A stretch of DNA of 64,000 nt from Peteryoungia aggregata LMG 23059. Its GTDB lineage: Bacteria; Pseudomonadota; Alphaproteobacteria; Rhizobiales; Rhizobiaceae. The notes beneath the pieces were generated by a model that saw only the letters and a list, made by a program, of their open reading frames with translations, was not told the DNA's origin and searched no databases. Below are positions 43,912-52,435 of this stretch, one piece after another. Both the position numbers and the translations under genes were made by a program. Numbering within the stretch: the stretch's first letter is position 1; every line of letters begins with the position of its first letter. The stretch lies in assembly GCF_030814435.1 (NCBI RefSeq), contig NZ_JAUSUW010000011.1, positions 62,001 through 126,000 of the forward strand, written 5' to 3'.

Positions 43912-44195
43912 TTTAATTCCCCTCTCGGAAGTATTGCCACGATGTATTTATGAGTTGAGCAATTTGATTTAAAGAAAGTTAACCAAAGTGTCCGGGGCGG
44001 AGGTCTGGTATTTCTAGGTTGAGTGAGAATTCGCGAATGAAATGAAGGACTAATCCAATGGTGACCCCAGAGGCGGCGAGTTCGAATCCAAAAATGATCG
44101 CGCTAACACGGCGTGATCAGGCGCTTCTTGCCATAAGCTTCGCGCCAGCCGCAGCTGACAGGGTGGCTGCAACGATGTCAGTGAATCGGTGCAGC

Positions 44196-45023
44196 ATGTC
44201 CAAGTCTTCCCCGTCCGGCCCGGCCGCCACGGCCTTTCTCCTGTCGAAGCGCATGCTGTCGCTCGGGCTCGGGACGGCGCTTGTCGGCTCGCTTTCGGGC
44301 TGCATCCTGATGACCGACACCAGCCGCATGAACATCGATGTCTTCCAGGACGAGGTGGCGCCCGTCTGGTATGACCCGGCCCGCACGCCGCCGGCAGCCG
44401 ATCAGGCCGCGCCGCAGAAGCGCAGCCTCTACCAGACGCAGTTTCATCAGACCTATGGCCTGCCGGTCTCCAATCCGCTGCACCGGACAATCTATGGCCT
44501 GATGGTCGACGAGGGTCACACCCTGCCGGCGATCCCGCTCGACCGGGTGCGTTCGGACATGCTGCGCCAGGAGGTTGATTATGCCTCGGCCGAAGCCCCG
44601 GGCACCATCGTCGTCGATACCAAGGCGCACTATCTCTATCTCGTCCAGGCGAACGGCAAGGCCATTCGCTATGGTGTCGGCCTCGGCCGCGACGGCTATG
44701 CCTGGTCGGGCAGGGGCGTCATCCAGCGCAAGGCGAAGTGGCCGCACTGGACCCCGACCGACGATATGGTCGAGAACAACCCCAACCTTAAGCCCGTCTC
44801 GGCCGCCCGCGGCGGTCTCGTGGCCGGTCTCAACAATCCCCTTGGCGCCCGCGCGCTCTACATCTACCAGAACGGCAAGGACACGCTTTACCGCGTCCAC
44901 GGCACGCCGGACTGGCAGTCGGTCGGCAAGGCAACATCTTCGGGCTGCGTGCGCATGTTCAACCAGGATGTCATCGATCTCTTCGATCGCGTGCCCGACA
45001 ACACCCCGATTGTTGTCATTTAG
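44196..45023 (+). CDS. L,D-transpeptidase lipoprotein (YkuD)
   Basis: This is a cell-wall L,D-transpeptidase of 275 aa. An N-terminal segment KRMLSLGLGTALVGSLSGC gives a lipobox (LSGC), so it is probably lipid-anchored in the periplasm. The YkuD domain occupies about residues 120-275, with APGTIVVDTKAHYLYLV, HGTPDWQS and the catalytic SSGCVRM with the active-site Cys. It should form 3-3 crosslinks or attach proteins to peptidoglycan. The start at 44196 is not sharply defined: an upstream in-frame ATG at 44175 is possible, and neither has a strong ribosome site. It is followed 157 bases later by a paralogue. Confidence 0.88.
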   Translation: MSKSSPSGPAATAFLLSKRMLSLGLGTALVGSLSGCILMTDTSRMNIDVFQDEVAPVWYDPARTPPAADQAAPQKRSLYQTQFHQTYGLPVSNPLHRTIYGLMVDEGHTLPAIPLDRVRSDMLRQEVDYASAEAPGTIVVDTKAHYLYLVQANGKAIRYGVGLGRDGYAWSGRGVIQRKAKWPHWTPTDDMVENNPNLKPVSAARGGLVAGLNNPLGARALYIYQNGKDTLYRVHGTPDWQSVGKATSSGCVRMFNQDVIDLFDRVPDNTPIVVI

Positions 45024-45180
45024 CGACACCCGTTTGCGACGGTGTGCCTCTCTCCAAAACGTGAAAGGGGGGCAGCGTTGCTTTAATTGAACCTTTCCTG
45101 TTTGCATCGCATCATCGCGGAACAAAGCGCACCTCCCAGCGTCTTCCTCCGCAGCATTGCCATAGGAAACCGATACATTC

Positions 45181-45888
45181 ATGTCCTCTACACCGCATCT
45201 GACCCGCCGTTCGCTCCTGTCGCTGACAGGTCTCGGCGCGGCCTCCCTGCTTGCCAGCTGCACCACGTCCCGCCCGCTTCCGTCAGGCACCCGCCTCGAA
45301 GGCCCGGTCGTGCCGGCGGCCCCGACCGGCCGCACGCCTGAACTCGACGCCATGTATGGCGAAATCTATGACGGCGGCTTCGTCATCCCCGCCGTGCCCT
45401 ACTGGAAGATCCCCGAGCGCTTCTATCGCCAGCAGGTCATCGATCCCACCGGCGAAGCCCCCGGCACGGTCGTCGTCGATACGCCTAGCCGCTTCCTCTA
45501 TCTGGTCGAACCCGGCGGCACCGCCATGCGCTACGGTGTCGGTATCGGCCGTGATGGCTTTGCCTGGGGTGGCGCGGGCGTCATCCAGTGGCGGCAGAAA
45601 TGGCCGAAGTGGACCCCGCCGGACGAGATGATCGCCCGCCAGCCAGAGCTTGAGAAATACTCCTCGCGCAATGGCGGCAAGCCCGGCGGCATCGACAACC
45701 CGCTCGGCGCGCGTGCGCTCTACATCTTCCAGAACGGTCAGGACACGCTCTACCGCCTGCACGGCAATCCGGAATGGAACTCGATCGGCAAGGCCGTCTC
45801 CTCGGGCTGCGTGCGCCTGATGAACCAGGACATCATCGACCTCTACGAACGCGTGCCGACCAAGGCGAAGATCATGGTCCGCCAGTAG
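45181..45888 (+). CDS. L,D-transpeptidase (YkuD), paralogue of the preceding gene
   Basis: This is a 235-aa L,D-transpeptidase. The N-terminus LTRRSLLSLTGLGAASLLASC combines a twin-arginine-like RR with a lipobox (LASC), so it is exported and probably lipidated. The catalytic domain has APGTVVVDTPSRFLYLV, GRDGFAWGGAGVIQ, LHGNPEWNS and SSGCVRLMN with the active-site Cys. It is strongly similar to the previous protein across the domain, indicating tandem duplication. An intrinsic terminator follows 32 bases after the stop. Confidence 0.92.
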   Translation: MSSTPHLTRRSLLSLTGLGAASLLASCTTSRPLPSGTRLEGPVVPAAPTGRTPELDAMYGEIYDGGFVIPAVPYWKIPERFYRQQVIDPTGEAPGTVVVDTPSRFLYLVEPGGTAMRYGVGIGRDGFAWGGAGVIQWRQKWPKWTPPDEMIARQPELEKYSSRNGGKPGGIDNPLGARALYIFQNGQDTLYRLHGNPEWNSIGKAVSSGCVRLMNQDIIDLYERVPTKAKIMVRQ

Positions 45889-45920
45889 TCAGAAGCGCCA
45901 GTCCGCTCTGCATCAAAGTT

Positions 45921-45957
45921 CAGGCCCCGTCAGCACTGACGGGGCCTGAACTGTTTT
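45921..45957 (+). terminator. Intrinsic terminator after the L,D-transpeptidase pair
   Basis: A stem of about 12 bp, CAGGCCCCGTCA (from 45921) pairing with TGACGGGGCCTG (to 45948), has a small GCAC loop and is followed by AACTGTTTT. Confidence 0.75.
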
Positions 45958-46011
45958 ATCGTGCGCTTTGTTGGAAAGGGGCGGTCGAACTCTGCGGCCT
46001 GCAGATCCGGT

Positions 46012-46416
46012 TCAGGCGGCTTCAAGCGCCTTTTCGATATCCGCCACCGAATGCCCGGTCAGATCCTTGTCGAGCTCGCCGATCAGCACTGCCAAAAGTG
46101 CCTTGTGATAGCCCCTGCGCATTTCGCCGAGCATGCGCGGTGCCGCCACGATGACGAGGCTTGTGATCGTGCCATCCAGCACATGCCGGTTCAGCATCGC
46201 CGTCACGCCGCTGCCAAAGCCGTCTTCTTCCTGCTGGCTGTCGTCGGGATTGGCCGCGCTGCTCCTGTGACGGGCGCCGGAGGAGAGTTTCGAACTGTCG
46301 ATCGCCTCGTCCGGCATGGCCCTGAGCTTGACATGCATGGCATCGCCCTCGTGCTGAAACAGGACGAGCTTTTCGCCATCGGCAACGGCAATGATTGTAT
46401 TCTGTGGAAGCTGCAT
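46012..46416 (-). CDS. Host attachment protein (BaeRF family)
   Basis: This is a 134-aa soluble protein. It starts MQLPQNTIIAVADGEKLVLFQ, contains KLSSGARHRSS and ends with IVAAPRMLGEMRRGYHKALLAVLIGELDKDLTGHSVADIEKAL. This matches the 'protein required for attachment to host cells' family known from Agrobacterium-type genomes and related to eRF1 domain 2 (BaeRF), which suggests a translation- or ribosome-linked role. The ATG at 46416 follows GAGGAGATCTC, so the longer frame is rejected. Whether it affects attachment here is unknown. Confidence 0.85.
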   Translation of the reverse strand: MQLPQNTIIAVADGEKLVLFQHEGDAMHVKLRAMPDEAIDSSKLSSGARHRSSAANPDDSQQEEDGFGSGVTAMLNRHVLDGTITSLVIVAAPRMLGEMRRGYHKALLAVLIGELDKDLTGHSVADIEKALEAA

Positions 46417-46546
46417 TTGAGATCTCCTCGGGCTGGCGCAAGGCCCCCTCGCCACCGGAAAAGGCGGCGGGCCAACGACTATGTTCCAAGTACAACCCGC
46501 CCGACCCCGATCGGTTCCCATCCGGGTCGGTTTGGCAGGCGACCTT

Positions 46547-47014
46547 TCAGCCTTCCTCGTCCGGTCCCTTGACGGAGTCGAGCTGCCGTTTCAGCCGTTT
46601 CAGGCTGTCGCGCAGGCTTTCGATCTCGGCAATTTCGCATCCGGTCTGGCTGCCGATGCCGCGCAGCACGCCGACGGCACGGGTCTTCAGCGCCCGGCCT
46701 TGCGCAGTCAGCGTGATGAACACCTGCCGCTCGTCGGCAGCGTCGCGGCGGCGTGAGACATAGCCGACCTGTTCGAGCCGTTTCAGAAGCGGCGACAGCG
46801 TGCCGGAATCGAGCCCGACCTTCTCGCCCAGCGCCTTCACCGCCACATCATCTTCCTCCCACAGCGCCATCATCACCACATATTGCGGATAGGTCAGGCC
46901 AAGTGGCGACAGAAGCGGCTTGTAGGCGCGCGTGAAGGCATGTGCGGCGCCATAAAGCGCAAAGCACAACTGCTTGTCGAGCCGCAGCTCCTTTTCGAGG
47001 TCGTGATCGGTCAT
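46547..47014 (-). CDS. ohrR: Organic hydroperoxide sensor-repressor OhrR
   Basis: This is a MarR-family repressor of 155 aa that senses organic hydroperoxides through a reactive cysteine. Cys17 sits in the conserved LDKQLCFALYGAAHAFTRAYKPLL segment. The DNA-binding wing is VSRRRDAADERQVFITLT. It is divergent from ohr, the standard arrangement, and should repress both genes until Cys17 is oxidised. Only a weak ribosome site (AAAAGACC) is present. Confidence 0.93.
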   Translation of the reverse strand: MTDHDLEKELRLDKQLCFALYGAAHAFTRAYKPLLSPLGLTYPQYVVMMALWEEDDVAVKALGEKVGLDSGTLSPLLKRLEQVGYVSRRRDAADERQVFITLTAQGRALKTRAVGVLRGIGSQTGCEIAEIESLRDSLKRLKRQLDSVKGPDEEG

Positions 47015-47055
47015 GGTCTTTTAGAAACCCCGCAGGCGTCCTATCTGTTTCGACT

Positions 47056-47105
47056 GTGGCGAAATCTTCGCCACGATGCAATGCGCAAAAATAAATTGCG
47101 CGCAA
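47056..47105. promoter_or_regulatory. ohrR-ohr intergenic operator candidates
   Basis: Two palindromes lie between the divergent genes: GTGGCGAA-ATC-TTCGCCAC (47056-47074) and TTGCGCGCAA (47096-47105). Either could bind OhrR; the second, with AT flanks and an adjoining CAATTG (47108-47113), lies closer to ohr. Confidence 0.5.
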
Positions 47106-47157
47106 ATCAATTGTGCTCTATGTAGTGATCATCGCAACCGAAACAAGGAGAACACCC

Positions 47158-47580
47158 ATGGCCATTCTTTACACAGCCCACGCCCATGCCACCGGTGGCC
47201 GCAGCGGCCAAGCCGTATCCGACAATGGCGTCCTGGATGTGACACTCACCACACCGAAGGAACTGGGTGGCGACGGTGCGACCGGCACCAATCCCGAACA
47301 GCTCTTCGCAGCCGGCTATTCCGCCTGCTTTCTCGGTGCGCTGAAATTCGTCGCCGGCAAGGAAAAGGTGACGATCCCGGCGGAAACCAAGATCCACACC
47401 GATGTCGGCATCGGCCCGCGCGCTGATGGCACCGGTTTTGAGATCGACGTGAAGATCTCGGCCGAAATCCCCGGCATGGACCGCGCTCTGGCCGAAAAGC
47501 TGGTCGCCGCCGCCCATATCGTCTGCCCCTACAGCCACGCCCTGCGCACCTCGACGGAAGTTCCGGTCTCGGTTCGCTGA
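47158..47580 (+). CDS. ohr: Organic hydroperoxide resistance protein Ohr
   Basis: This is a thiol peroxidase of 140 aa that reduces organic and fatty-acid hydroperoxides using lipoylated partners. The two catalytic cysteines are present: Cys57 in GYSACFLGAL and Cys123 in IVCPYSHAL. The N-terminus MAILYTAHAHATGGRSG is typical. The ATG at 47158 follows CAAGGAG; the upstream in-frame extension to 47113 is rejected. A strong terminator follows. It is controlled by the divergent OhrR. Confidence 0.95.
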   Translation: MAILYTAHAHATGGRSGQAVSDNGVLDVTLTTPKELGGDGATGTNPEQLFAAGYSACFLGALKFVAGKEKVTIPAETKIHTDVGIGPRADGTGFEIDVKISAEIPGMDRALAEKLVAAAHIVCPYSHALRTSTEVPVSVR

Positions 47581-47613
47581 TCGCCTGATCCGATCCTCTC
47601 TGATCCACCGCCC

Positions 47614-47640
47614 GAAGGCCGGCCTCGTGCCGGCCTTCTT
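47614..47640 (+). terminator. Intrinsic terminator after ohr
   Basis: GAAGGCCGGC (47614-47623) pairs perfectly with GCCGGCCTTC (47629-47638) around CTCGT, followed by TT. It separates ohr from the converging LysR remnant. Confidence 0.75.
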
Positions 47641-47650
47641 GCGTCTGAGA

Positions 47651-48292
47651 TCAGCGGTCGATGGTCACTGAGAGTTCCTGTACCAGCCATGGCGTCAGCG
47701 GATCGCTGTCGTTGCGCCGGTGCCTAAAGGCGGAGACCGGGAAGCGCCGGATGCCGATCGGCGGTTCTGCCGTCACCAGGCCGAAGCCCTTGGCAAAAAT
47801 CCTCTGCCACCCGCCTGGGAAGCGTCACGATCGCACCCGATTGCGCGACGGCCGCAAGCGCCGGCAGGAAGGAGGGCAGGCCGAGCACGATCCGCCGGCT
47901 CCGCCCGATCGCCTCCAGCGTTCGGTCGGCGATCCCGCTCATGTCGCCGCCCGGCGCGACCAGAACATGTTCGGCCTAGCAATAGGCGTCGAGTGTCATG
48001 ACGGGCGCCTCGGGCAGGGCGGTGCTGAGCCCTGCCACCAGAAAACTCTCCTCGTAGAGCCGTCGGTTCGACAGCGTCTCCGGCGCATCCCAGAGAAAGC
48101 CGAGCGCCATATCGGCTCGCCCGTCTCCCAGCGCCTCGATTGCATCGCGCCGGGCAAGCGGCAGCACCGAGAGCCTGAGCTGTGGTGCAAGCTGCCGCAC
48201 CCCACCCCCGCGGCAAAGCAGGCGGTGTCCGGCATACGGCACGTCTTTTTCGGCCAGCGTCCGGAAAGCTTGCCGGGCGTTTTCGATCTCCA
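47651..48292 (-). pseudogene. Decayed LysR-family regulator gene
   Basis: The minus strand encodes a LysR effector-binding domain in pieces: RLSVLPLARRDAIEALGDGR, ALGFLWDAPETLSNRRLYEE, GGDMSGIADRTLEAIG and PSFLPALAAVAQSGAIVTLPRRVA. An in-frame TAG interrupts it (47976-47978, between DAYC and AEHVLV). A one-base shift in a run of five A (47795-47799) moves the tail into another frame, which then reads FAKGFGLVTAEPPIGIRRF and ends SVTIDR. The N-terminal helix-turn-helix is missing, and residues before the domain are not LysR-like. It lies divergent to iorAB and was probably its regulator. Confidence 0.8.
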
Positions 48293-48493
48293 CATGAATA
48301 ATTAACATTAGGAAACATAAATGTTTCAGGTCGGCTGTCGTCTTGTGTACCGTCGGGCATGAACGGCGGCCTCCGGTGCCGGGGGTGCCGCAATGATGCC
48401 GATCGATGAACACTTCGTGCACTACAAGGCACTTTACTTATATCCCATAACCGTCAACGTGCGCGACACATACAATTTCCAGCGGAGGTCTCA

Positions 48494-48946
48494 ATGACAT
48501 TTTCCATCCAACTCAACAGTCGTGCCTACACCGTGGATGTCGATGGCGACACGCCGCTGCTCTGGGTCATCCGGGATGTGCTCGGCATGACGGGAACCAA
48601 GTTCGGCTGCGGTCAGGCGCTGTGCGGCGCCTGCACCGTGCATGTCGACGGCGTCGCCACGCGCTCCTGCGTCACGACCATCGACAGCATCGGCGAGAGC
48701 CAGATCACCACCATTGAAGCGCTCGACACGCTGACCCATGGCAAGGCCCTGCAGGAGGCCTGGATAGAGCTTGATGTTCCGCAATGTGGATACTGTCAGT
48801 CGGGCCAGCTGATGTCTGCAGCGGCCCTTTTGACCGACACGCCCAAGCCGACCGATGACGACATCGATGCTGCCATGTCCGGCAATGTCTGTCGGTGCGG
48901 AACCTATCAGCGCATCCGCGCTGCCATCAAACTTGCCAGCGCTTGA
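48494..48946 (+). CDS. iorA: Isoquinoline 1-oxidoreductase-type small subunit (2Fe-2S)
   Basis: This is the iron-sulfur subunit of a periplasm-directed molybdenum hydroxylase, 150 aa. Both [2Fe-2S] clusters are present: the plant-type one (FGCGQALCGACTVHVDG with a later Cys in RSC) and the second (CGYCQSGQ and CRCGTYQR). It passes electrons from the molybdenum subunit encoded next, typically to an external acceptor. The family oxidises N-heterocycles or aldehydes; the exact substrate is unknown. It has GGAGG upstream and is 13 bases before iorB. Confidence 0.9.
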   Translation: MTFSIQLNSRAYTVDVDGDTPLLWVIRDVLGMTGTKFGCGQALCGACTVHVDGVATRSCVTTIDSIGESQITTIEALDTLTHGKALQEAWIELDVPQCGYCQSGQLMSAAALLTDTPKPTDDDIDAAMSGNVCRCGTYQRIRAAIKLASA

Positions 48947-48959
48947 AGGAGGGCTCACC

Positions 48960-51119
48960 ATGTCGAACCATGTTTCCGGCCCAGACCTGAGCCGCCGCCG
49001 TTTTCTCCAGGCAAGCGCCATCATTGGCGGTGGCCTCGTCGTCAACCTCTCCCTGGGCTCCGCCTTCTCGGCATTGGCCGCGACGGATTTCGCCCCGAAC
49101 GCCTTCATCCGCATCGACACCAAGGGGCTCGTGACGCTGGTCCTGCCGCAGGTCGAAATGGGCCAGGGCATCTATACCGCCCAGGCCATGCTGCTCGCCG
49201 AAGAGCTCGATGTCGCGCTCGACAAGGTGGTGCTTGAACACGCACCGGCCAATGCCGCGCTTTACGGCAACCCGCTGATCGGCAGCCAGCTGACCGGCGG
49301 TTCCACCTCGATCCGCGCCTTCTGGACCCCGTTGCGGACCGCCGGCGCCACCGCCCGCACCCTGCTGGTCCAGGCCGCCGCCAGCGAGTGGAAGGTCGAT
49401 GCCGCAACGCTGACCACCAAAGACGGCGCCGTGCTTGATGCCGCCGGCAAGACGCTTGCCTATGGCGATCTGGTCGATCTCGCCGCAACGCTCCCCGTTC
49501 CTGCGCCTGAAGCCGTCCTGCTCAAGCAGCCGGACCAGTTCAAGCTGCTCGGCAAGGCCACCAAGCGGCTCGATACGCCAGCCAAGGTCAACGGCACGCA
49601 GAAATACGGCATCGATGCCATGCCGGAAGGCGTGAAGATCGCAGCCATCGCCATCTCCCCCGTGCTGGGTGGCAAGCCGAAGACGGTCGATCGTGATGCC
49701 GCACTCGCCGTCAAGGGCGTGCGCCAGGTCGTGCTGACGGCAAGTGCCGTCGCCGTGGTTGCCGATCACACGGGGGCGGCCAAGAAAGGCCTCGAAGCCG
49801 CCGCCATCGAATGGGAGGACGGCCCGAACGCCGCAGTCTCCAGCGCCGCGATCATCAAGCATCTCGAGGAGGAATCCCAGAAGCCTGGCGCTGTCGCCCG
49901 CAATGACGGTGATGTCGAACAGGCACTGGCGTCTGCTGCCACCCGCCTTGAAGCGGTCTACCAGCTGCCCTTCCTCGCCCATACCACCATGGAGCCGATG
50001 AACTGCACCCTGCATGTCCGCAAGGATGGCTGCGACATGTGGGTCGGCACCCAGGTCGTTGGGTCTGCGCAGGCCGCAGCGGCAAGCCTGACCGGGCTTT
50101 CGCCGGACACGATCAAGATCCACAACCACATCATCGGCGGCGGTTTCGGCCGACGCCTTGAGGTCGATGGCATCATGCATGCCGTCGAGGTTGCCATGCA
50201 GGTCGAAGGACCGGTCAAGGTGATCTGGAGCCGCGAGGAAGACATCCAGCACGGCTATTATCGCCCCTATTACTACGACCGTCTCTCGGCCGGTCTTGAT
50301 GCTCAGGGCAAGCCGGTCGCCTGGACGCATCGTGTCTCCGGCTCCTCGATCTTTGCCCGCATCGCGCCGCCGGTCATGGCGAGCGGCGTTGATCCCGATG
50401 GTGTCGACGGCGCAAAGGAAACGCCCTACGCATTCCCGAACATGCGCGTCGAATTCCGCCAGGTCGAGCCGCAGGGCGTCATGACCAGCTGGTGGCGCGG
50501 CGTCGGCCCGTCGCACAATGTCTTCGTGGTCGAAAGCTTCATCGACGAACTGGCCGCCATCGCCAAGGTCGATCCGGTGGAGTACCGCAAGGGGCTCCTG
50601 ACAGAGAACCCGCGCGCCCTGAAAGTGCTTGAACTCGTTGCCGAAAAGGCCGGCTGGGGCACGCCGCTCGGTGAGAGACAAGGCCGCGGCGTCTCGGTCC
50701 AGTTCGCCTTCGGCAGCTATCTCGCCATGGTTCTGGAGGCCACGGTCGCGGATGACGGCACGGTCAAGGTCAACAGGATCGTCGCGGCTGTTGACTGCGG
50801 CATGACGGTGAACCCGGATACGGTCGTAGCCCAGACGGAGGGCGGCGCGCTCTACGGCCTGACCGCCGGCCTCTACGGCGCGATCACCTTTGCCGATGGT
50901 CGGGTCGAGCAGAGCAACTTCGACAACTATCTGCCGCTGCGCATCGACGAGGCGCCGCATGTCGAAACCCATCTCGTCGCCAGCGCAGAAGCGCCCGGCG
51001 GCATGGGCGAAGCGGCCACCTCTGCGGTCTTCCCGGCGCTCACCAACGCCATCTTCGCCGCCACCGGACACCGCATCCGCACCCTGCCGGTCAATGCGGA
51101 AGATCTGAAAAAGGCCTAA
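48960..51119 (+). CDS. iorB: Isoquinoline 1-oxidoreductase-type large molybdenum subunit
   Basis: This is the molybdopterin-cytosine-dinucleotide-binding catalytic subunit, 719 aa. A twin-arginine signal starts the protein (LSRRRFLQASAIIGGGLVVNL), as in IorB-type enzymes that act in the periplasm. Family motifs include VLPQVEMGQGIYTAQAMLLAEEL, AHTTMEPMNC, GGGFGRRLEVDG, VMTSWWRGVGPSHN and the final GGMGEAATSAVFPALTNAI with the catalytic-base Glu region. GAAGGAGGG precedes the ATG at 48960; the longer frame overlapping iorA is rejected. It forms a two-gene operon with iorA, closed by a perfect terminator. Confidence 0.92.
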   Translation: MSNHVSGPDLSRRRFLQASAIIGGGLVVNLSLGSAFSALAATDFAPNAFIRIDTKGLVTLVLPQVEMGQGIYTAQAMLLAEELDVALDKVVLEHAPANAALYGNPLIGSQLTGGSTSIRAFWTPLRTAGATARTLLVQAAASEWKVDAATLTTKDGAVLDAAGKTLAYGDLVDLAATLPVPAPEAVLLKQPDQFKLLGKATKRLDTPAKVNGTQKYGIDAMPEGVKIAAIAISPVLGGKPKTVDRDAALAVKGVRQVVLTASAVAVVADHTGAAKKGLEAAAIEWEDGPNAAVSSAAIIKHLEEESQKPGAVARNDGDVEQALASAATRLEAVYQLPFLAHTTMEPMNCTLHVRKDGCDMWVGTQVVGSAQAAAASLTGLSPDTIKIHNHIIGGGFGRRLEVDGIMHAVEVAMQVEGPVKVIWSREEDIQHGYYRPYYYDRLSAGLDAQGKPVAWTHRVSGSSIFARIAPPVMASGVDPDGVDGAKETPYAFPNMRVEFRQVEPQGVMTSWWRGVGPSHNVFVVESFIDELAAIAKVDPVEYRKGLLTENPRALKVLELVAEKAGWGTPLGERQGRGVSVQFAFGSYLAMVLEATVADDGTVKVNRIVAAVDCGMTVNPDTVVAQTEGGALYGLTAGLYGAITFADGRVEQSNFDNYLPLRIDEAPHVETHLVASAEAPGGMGEAATSAVFPALTNAIFAATGHRIRTLPVNAEDLKKA

Positions 51120-51131
51120 GCACTCAAAACA

Positions 51132-51164
51132 GGAAGGGGCGGTTCAGCTTGAACCGCCCCTTCC
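51132..51164 (+). terminator. Intrinsic hairpin after iorAB
   Basis: A 14-bp perfect stem GGAAGGGGCGGTTC (51132-51145) pairs with GAACCGCCCCTTCC (51151-51164) around AGCTT. The following T-run is poor, but the stem is long and lies between convergent genes. Confidence 0.7.
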
Positions 51165-51193
51165 GCACGATTGCCTTGATCCTCTGACGCAGA

Positions 51194-51640
51194 TCAGACG
51201 CTCACCTCGATCAGGCCCCGCCGCAGCAGATGCGGATCGCTTTCCATTCCCGCCTCGATCATGCCATGCAGTTCCTTCCAGATCGGGACCGCGCCCAAGA
51301 GAGCATCGGCACCCTCCGCTGTCAGCCGCAGCCGCTTGCCGCGTTTATCCTTCGTATCAGGCTCGATCGCCACCCAGCCGCGCGCCGCAAGCGGCTTCAG
51401 CGCCGCCGTCAACGTGGTGCGATCCATGGCCAGAAGTCTGGCAACAGGGCCCATCGGCGGTGGCTCCGGGCGGTTCAGCGCCATCATCAGGGAAAATTGC
51501 TGATTGGTGAGGCCCGCCGGTTTCAGGGCGGCATCGAAGCGCCGGGCCAGTGCCCGTGCGGCGCGCTGCGTATGCAGGCAAAGGCACGTGTCGCGCACAT
51601 GAATGGTCGTCGAATAGGGAATCACTGGGTTCATTGACAT
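51194..51640 (-). CDS. MarR-family transcriptional regulator
   Basis: This is a 148-aa winged-helix protein: LKPAGLTNQQFSLMMALNRPEPPPMGPVARLLAMDRTTLTAALKPLAARGWVAIEPDTKDKRGKRLRLTAEG, with the MarR recognition helix and the wing (KDKRGKR). An N-terminal TCLCLHTQRAARAL contains two Cys that could sense oxidants or thiol reagents. It is divergent from the DUF899-DUF1579-VOC operon. A 12-bp perfect palindrome lies between them. No strong ribosome site; an ATG two codons later (51634) is possible. Confidence 0.88.
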   Translation of the reverse strand: MSMNPVIPYSTTIHVRDTCLCLHTQRAARALARRFDAALKPAGLTNQQFSLMMALNRPEPPPMGPVARLLAMDRTTLTAALKPLAARGWVAIEPDTKDKRGKRLRLTAEGADALLGAVPIWKELHGMIEAGMESDPHLLRRGLIEVSV

Positions 51641-51651
51641 GCACTATATAT

Positions 51652-51663
51652 GTTGATATCAAC
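51652..51663. promoter_or_regulatory. Palindromic operator candidate of the MarR gene at 51640
   Basis: GTTGATATCAAC, a perfect 12-bp palindrome, lies 12 bases from the MarR start and 28 bases from the DUF899 start, inside an AT-rich promoter-like stretch (TATATATG). Confidence 0.7.
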
Positions 51664-51690
51664 CTAAAAATCAAGAGGAGGGCCATCATC

Positions 51691-52422
51691 ATGCAGAATT
51701 CTGTTGTGTCCCGCGAGGAGTGGCTGGAGGCCCGCAAGGCCTTGCTGACAAAGGAAAAGGAACTGACCCGCGCCCGTGACCGGGTCAATGCCGAACGCTT
51801 GGCGCTGCCCTGGGCGAAGGTCGACAGGGACTATGTCTTCGACACCCCGACCGGCCGCAAAAGCCTTGCCGATCTCTTTGACGGCCGCAGCCAGCTGATG
51901 ATCAACCATTTCATGTTCGGACCCGACTGGGATGCCGGTTGCCCCGGCTGCTCCTTCTTCGCCGATCATATCGATGGCATGCTGCCGCACCTGAACAACC
52001 ACGATGTCACCTTCGTCACCGTCTCCCGTGCGCCGCTCGACAGGATCGAGGCCTACAAGATCAGGATGAACTGGCATTTCCCCTGGGTCTCGTCCTTTGG
52101 CAGCGATTTCAACTTCGACTTCCATGTCTCCTTCACCAAGGAGAAGCTCGCGTCCGGCGCGGTCACCTACAATTTCCGGGAGACGCCGAGCGAAAAGGCA
52201 CATGATGAGCTGCCCGGCCTCTCGGCCTTCTATCGCAACGAAGAGGGCGAGATCTTCCACACCTATTCGCAATATGCCCGTGGCGGCGAAGAGGCGCTGG
52301 GAACCCTGATGATCCTCGACCATGCACCGCTTGGCCGCAACGAGACGGGCACGCTGAGCTTCGTCAAGCGCAAGGACGAATATGTGCAAAAGCCCGCTGA
52401 CAAGGCCAGCTGCTGCCACTGA
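51691..52422 (+). CDS. DUF899 thioredoxin-like protein
   Basis: This is a 243-aa protein of the DUF899 family, which has a thioredoxin-like fold. It starts VVSREEWLEARKALLTKEKELTRARD, has the typical LPWAKVDRDYVFD and DLFDGRSQLMINHFMFGPDWDAGCPGCSFFADHIDG, with C-P-G-C as a redox-like pair, and ends in a second Cys cluster (SCCH). The reaction is not established. GAGGAGGG lies ahead of the ATG. It is first in a three-gene operon with DUF1579 and VOC genes (13- and 23-base gaps), which is divergent from a MarR gene. Confidence 0.9.
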   Translation: MQNSVVSREEWLEARKALLTKEKELTRARDRVNAERLALPWAKVDRDYVFDTPTGRKSLADLFDGRSQLMINHFMFGPDWDAGCPGCSFFADHIDGMLPHLNNHDVTFVTVSRAPLDRIEAYKIRMNWHFPWVSSFGSDFNFDFHVSFTKEKLASGAVTYNFRETPSEKAHDELPGLSAFYRNEEGEIFHTYSQYARGGEEALGTLMILDHAPLGRNETGTLSFVKRKDEYVQKPADKASCCH

Positions 52423-52435
52423 GGGAGGACGCCTT

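Noticed and set aside
48927..51071. Long open frame (over 700 codons) on the strand opposite iorB
   Set aside because: It mirrors the codon pattern of iorB, has no ribosome site or family motif, and its composition is the Gly/Arg/Asp-rich type of antisense frames in GC-rich DNA.
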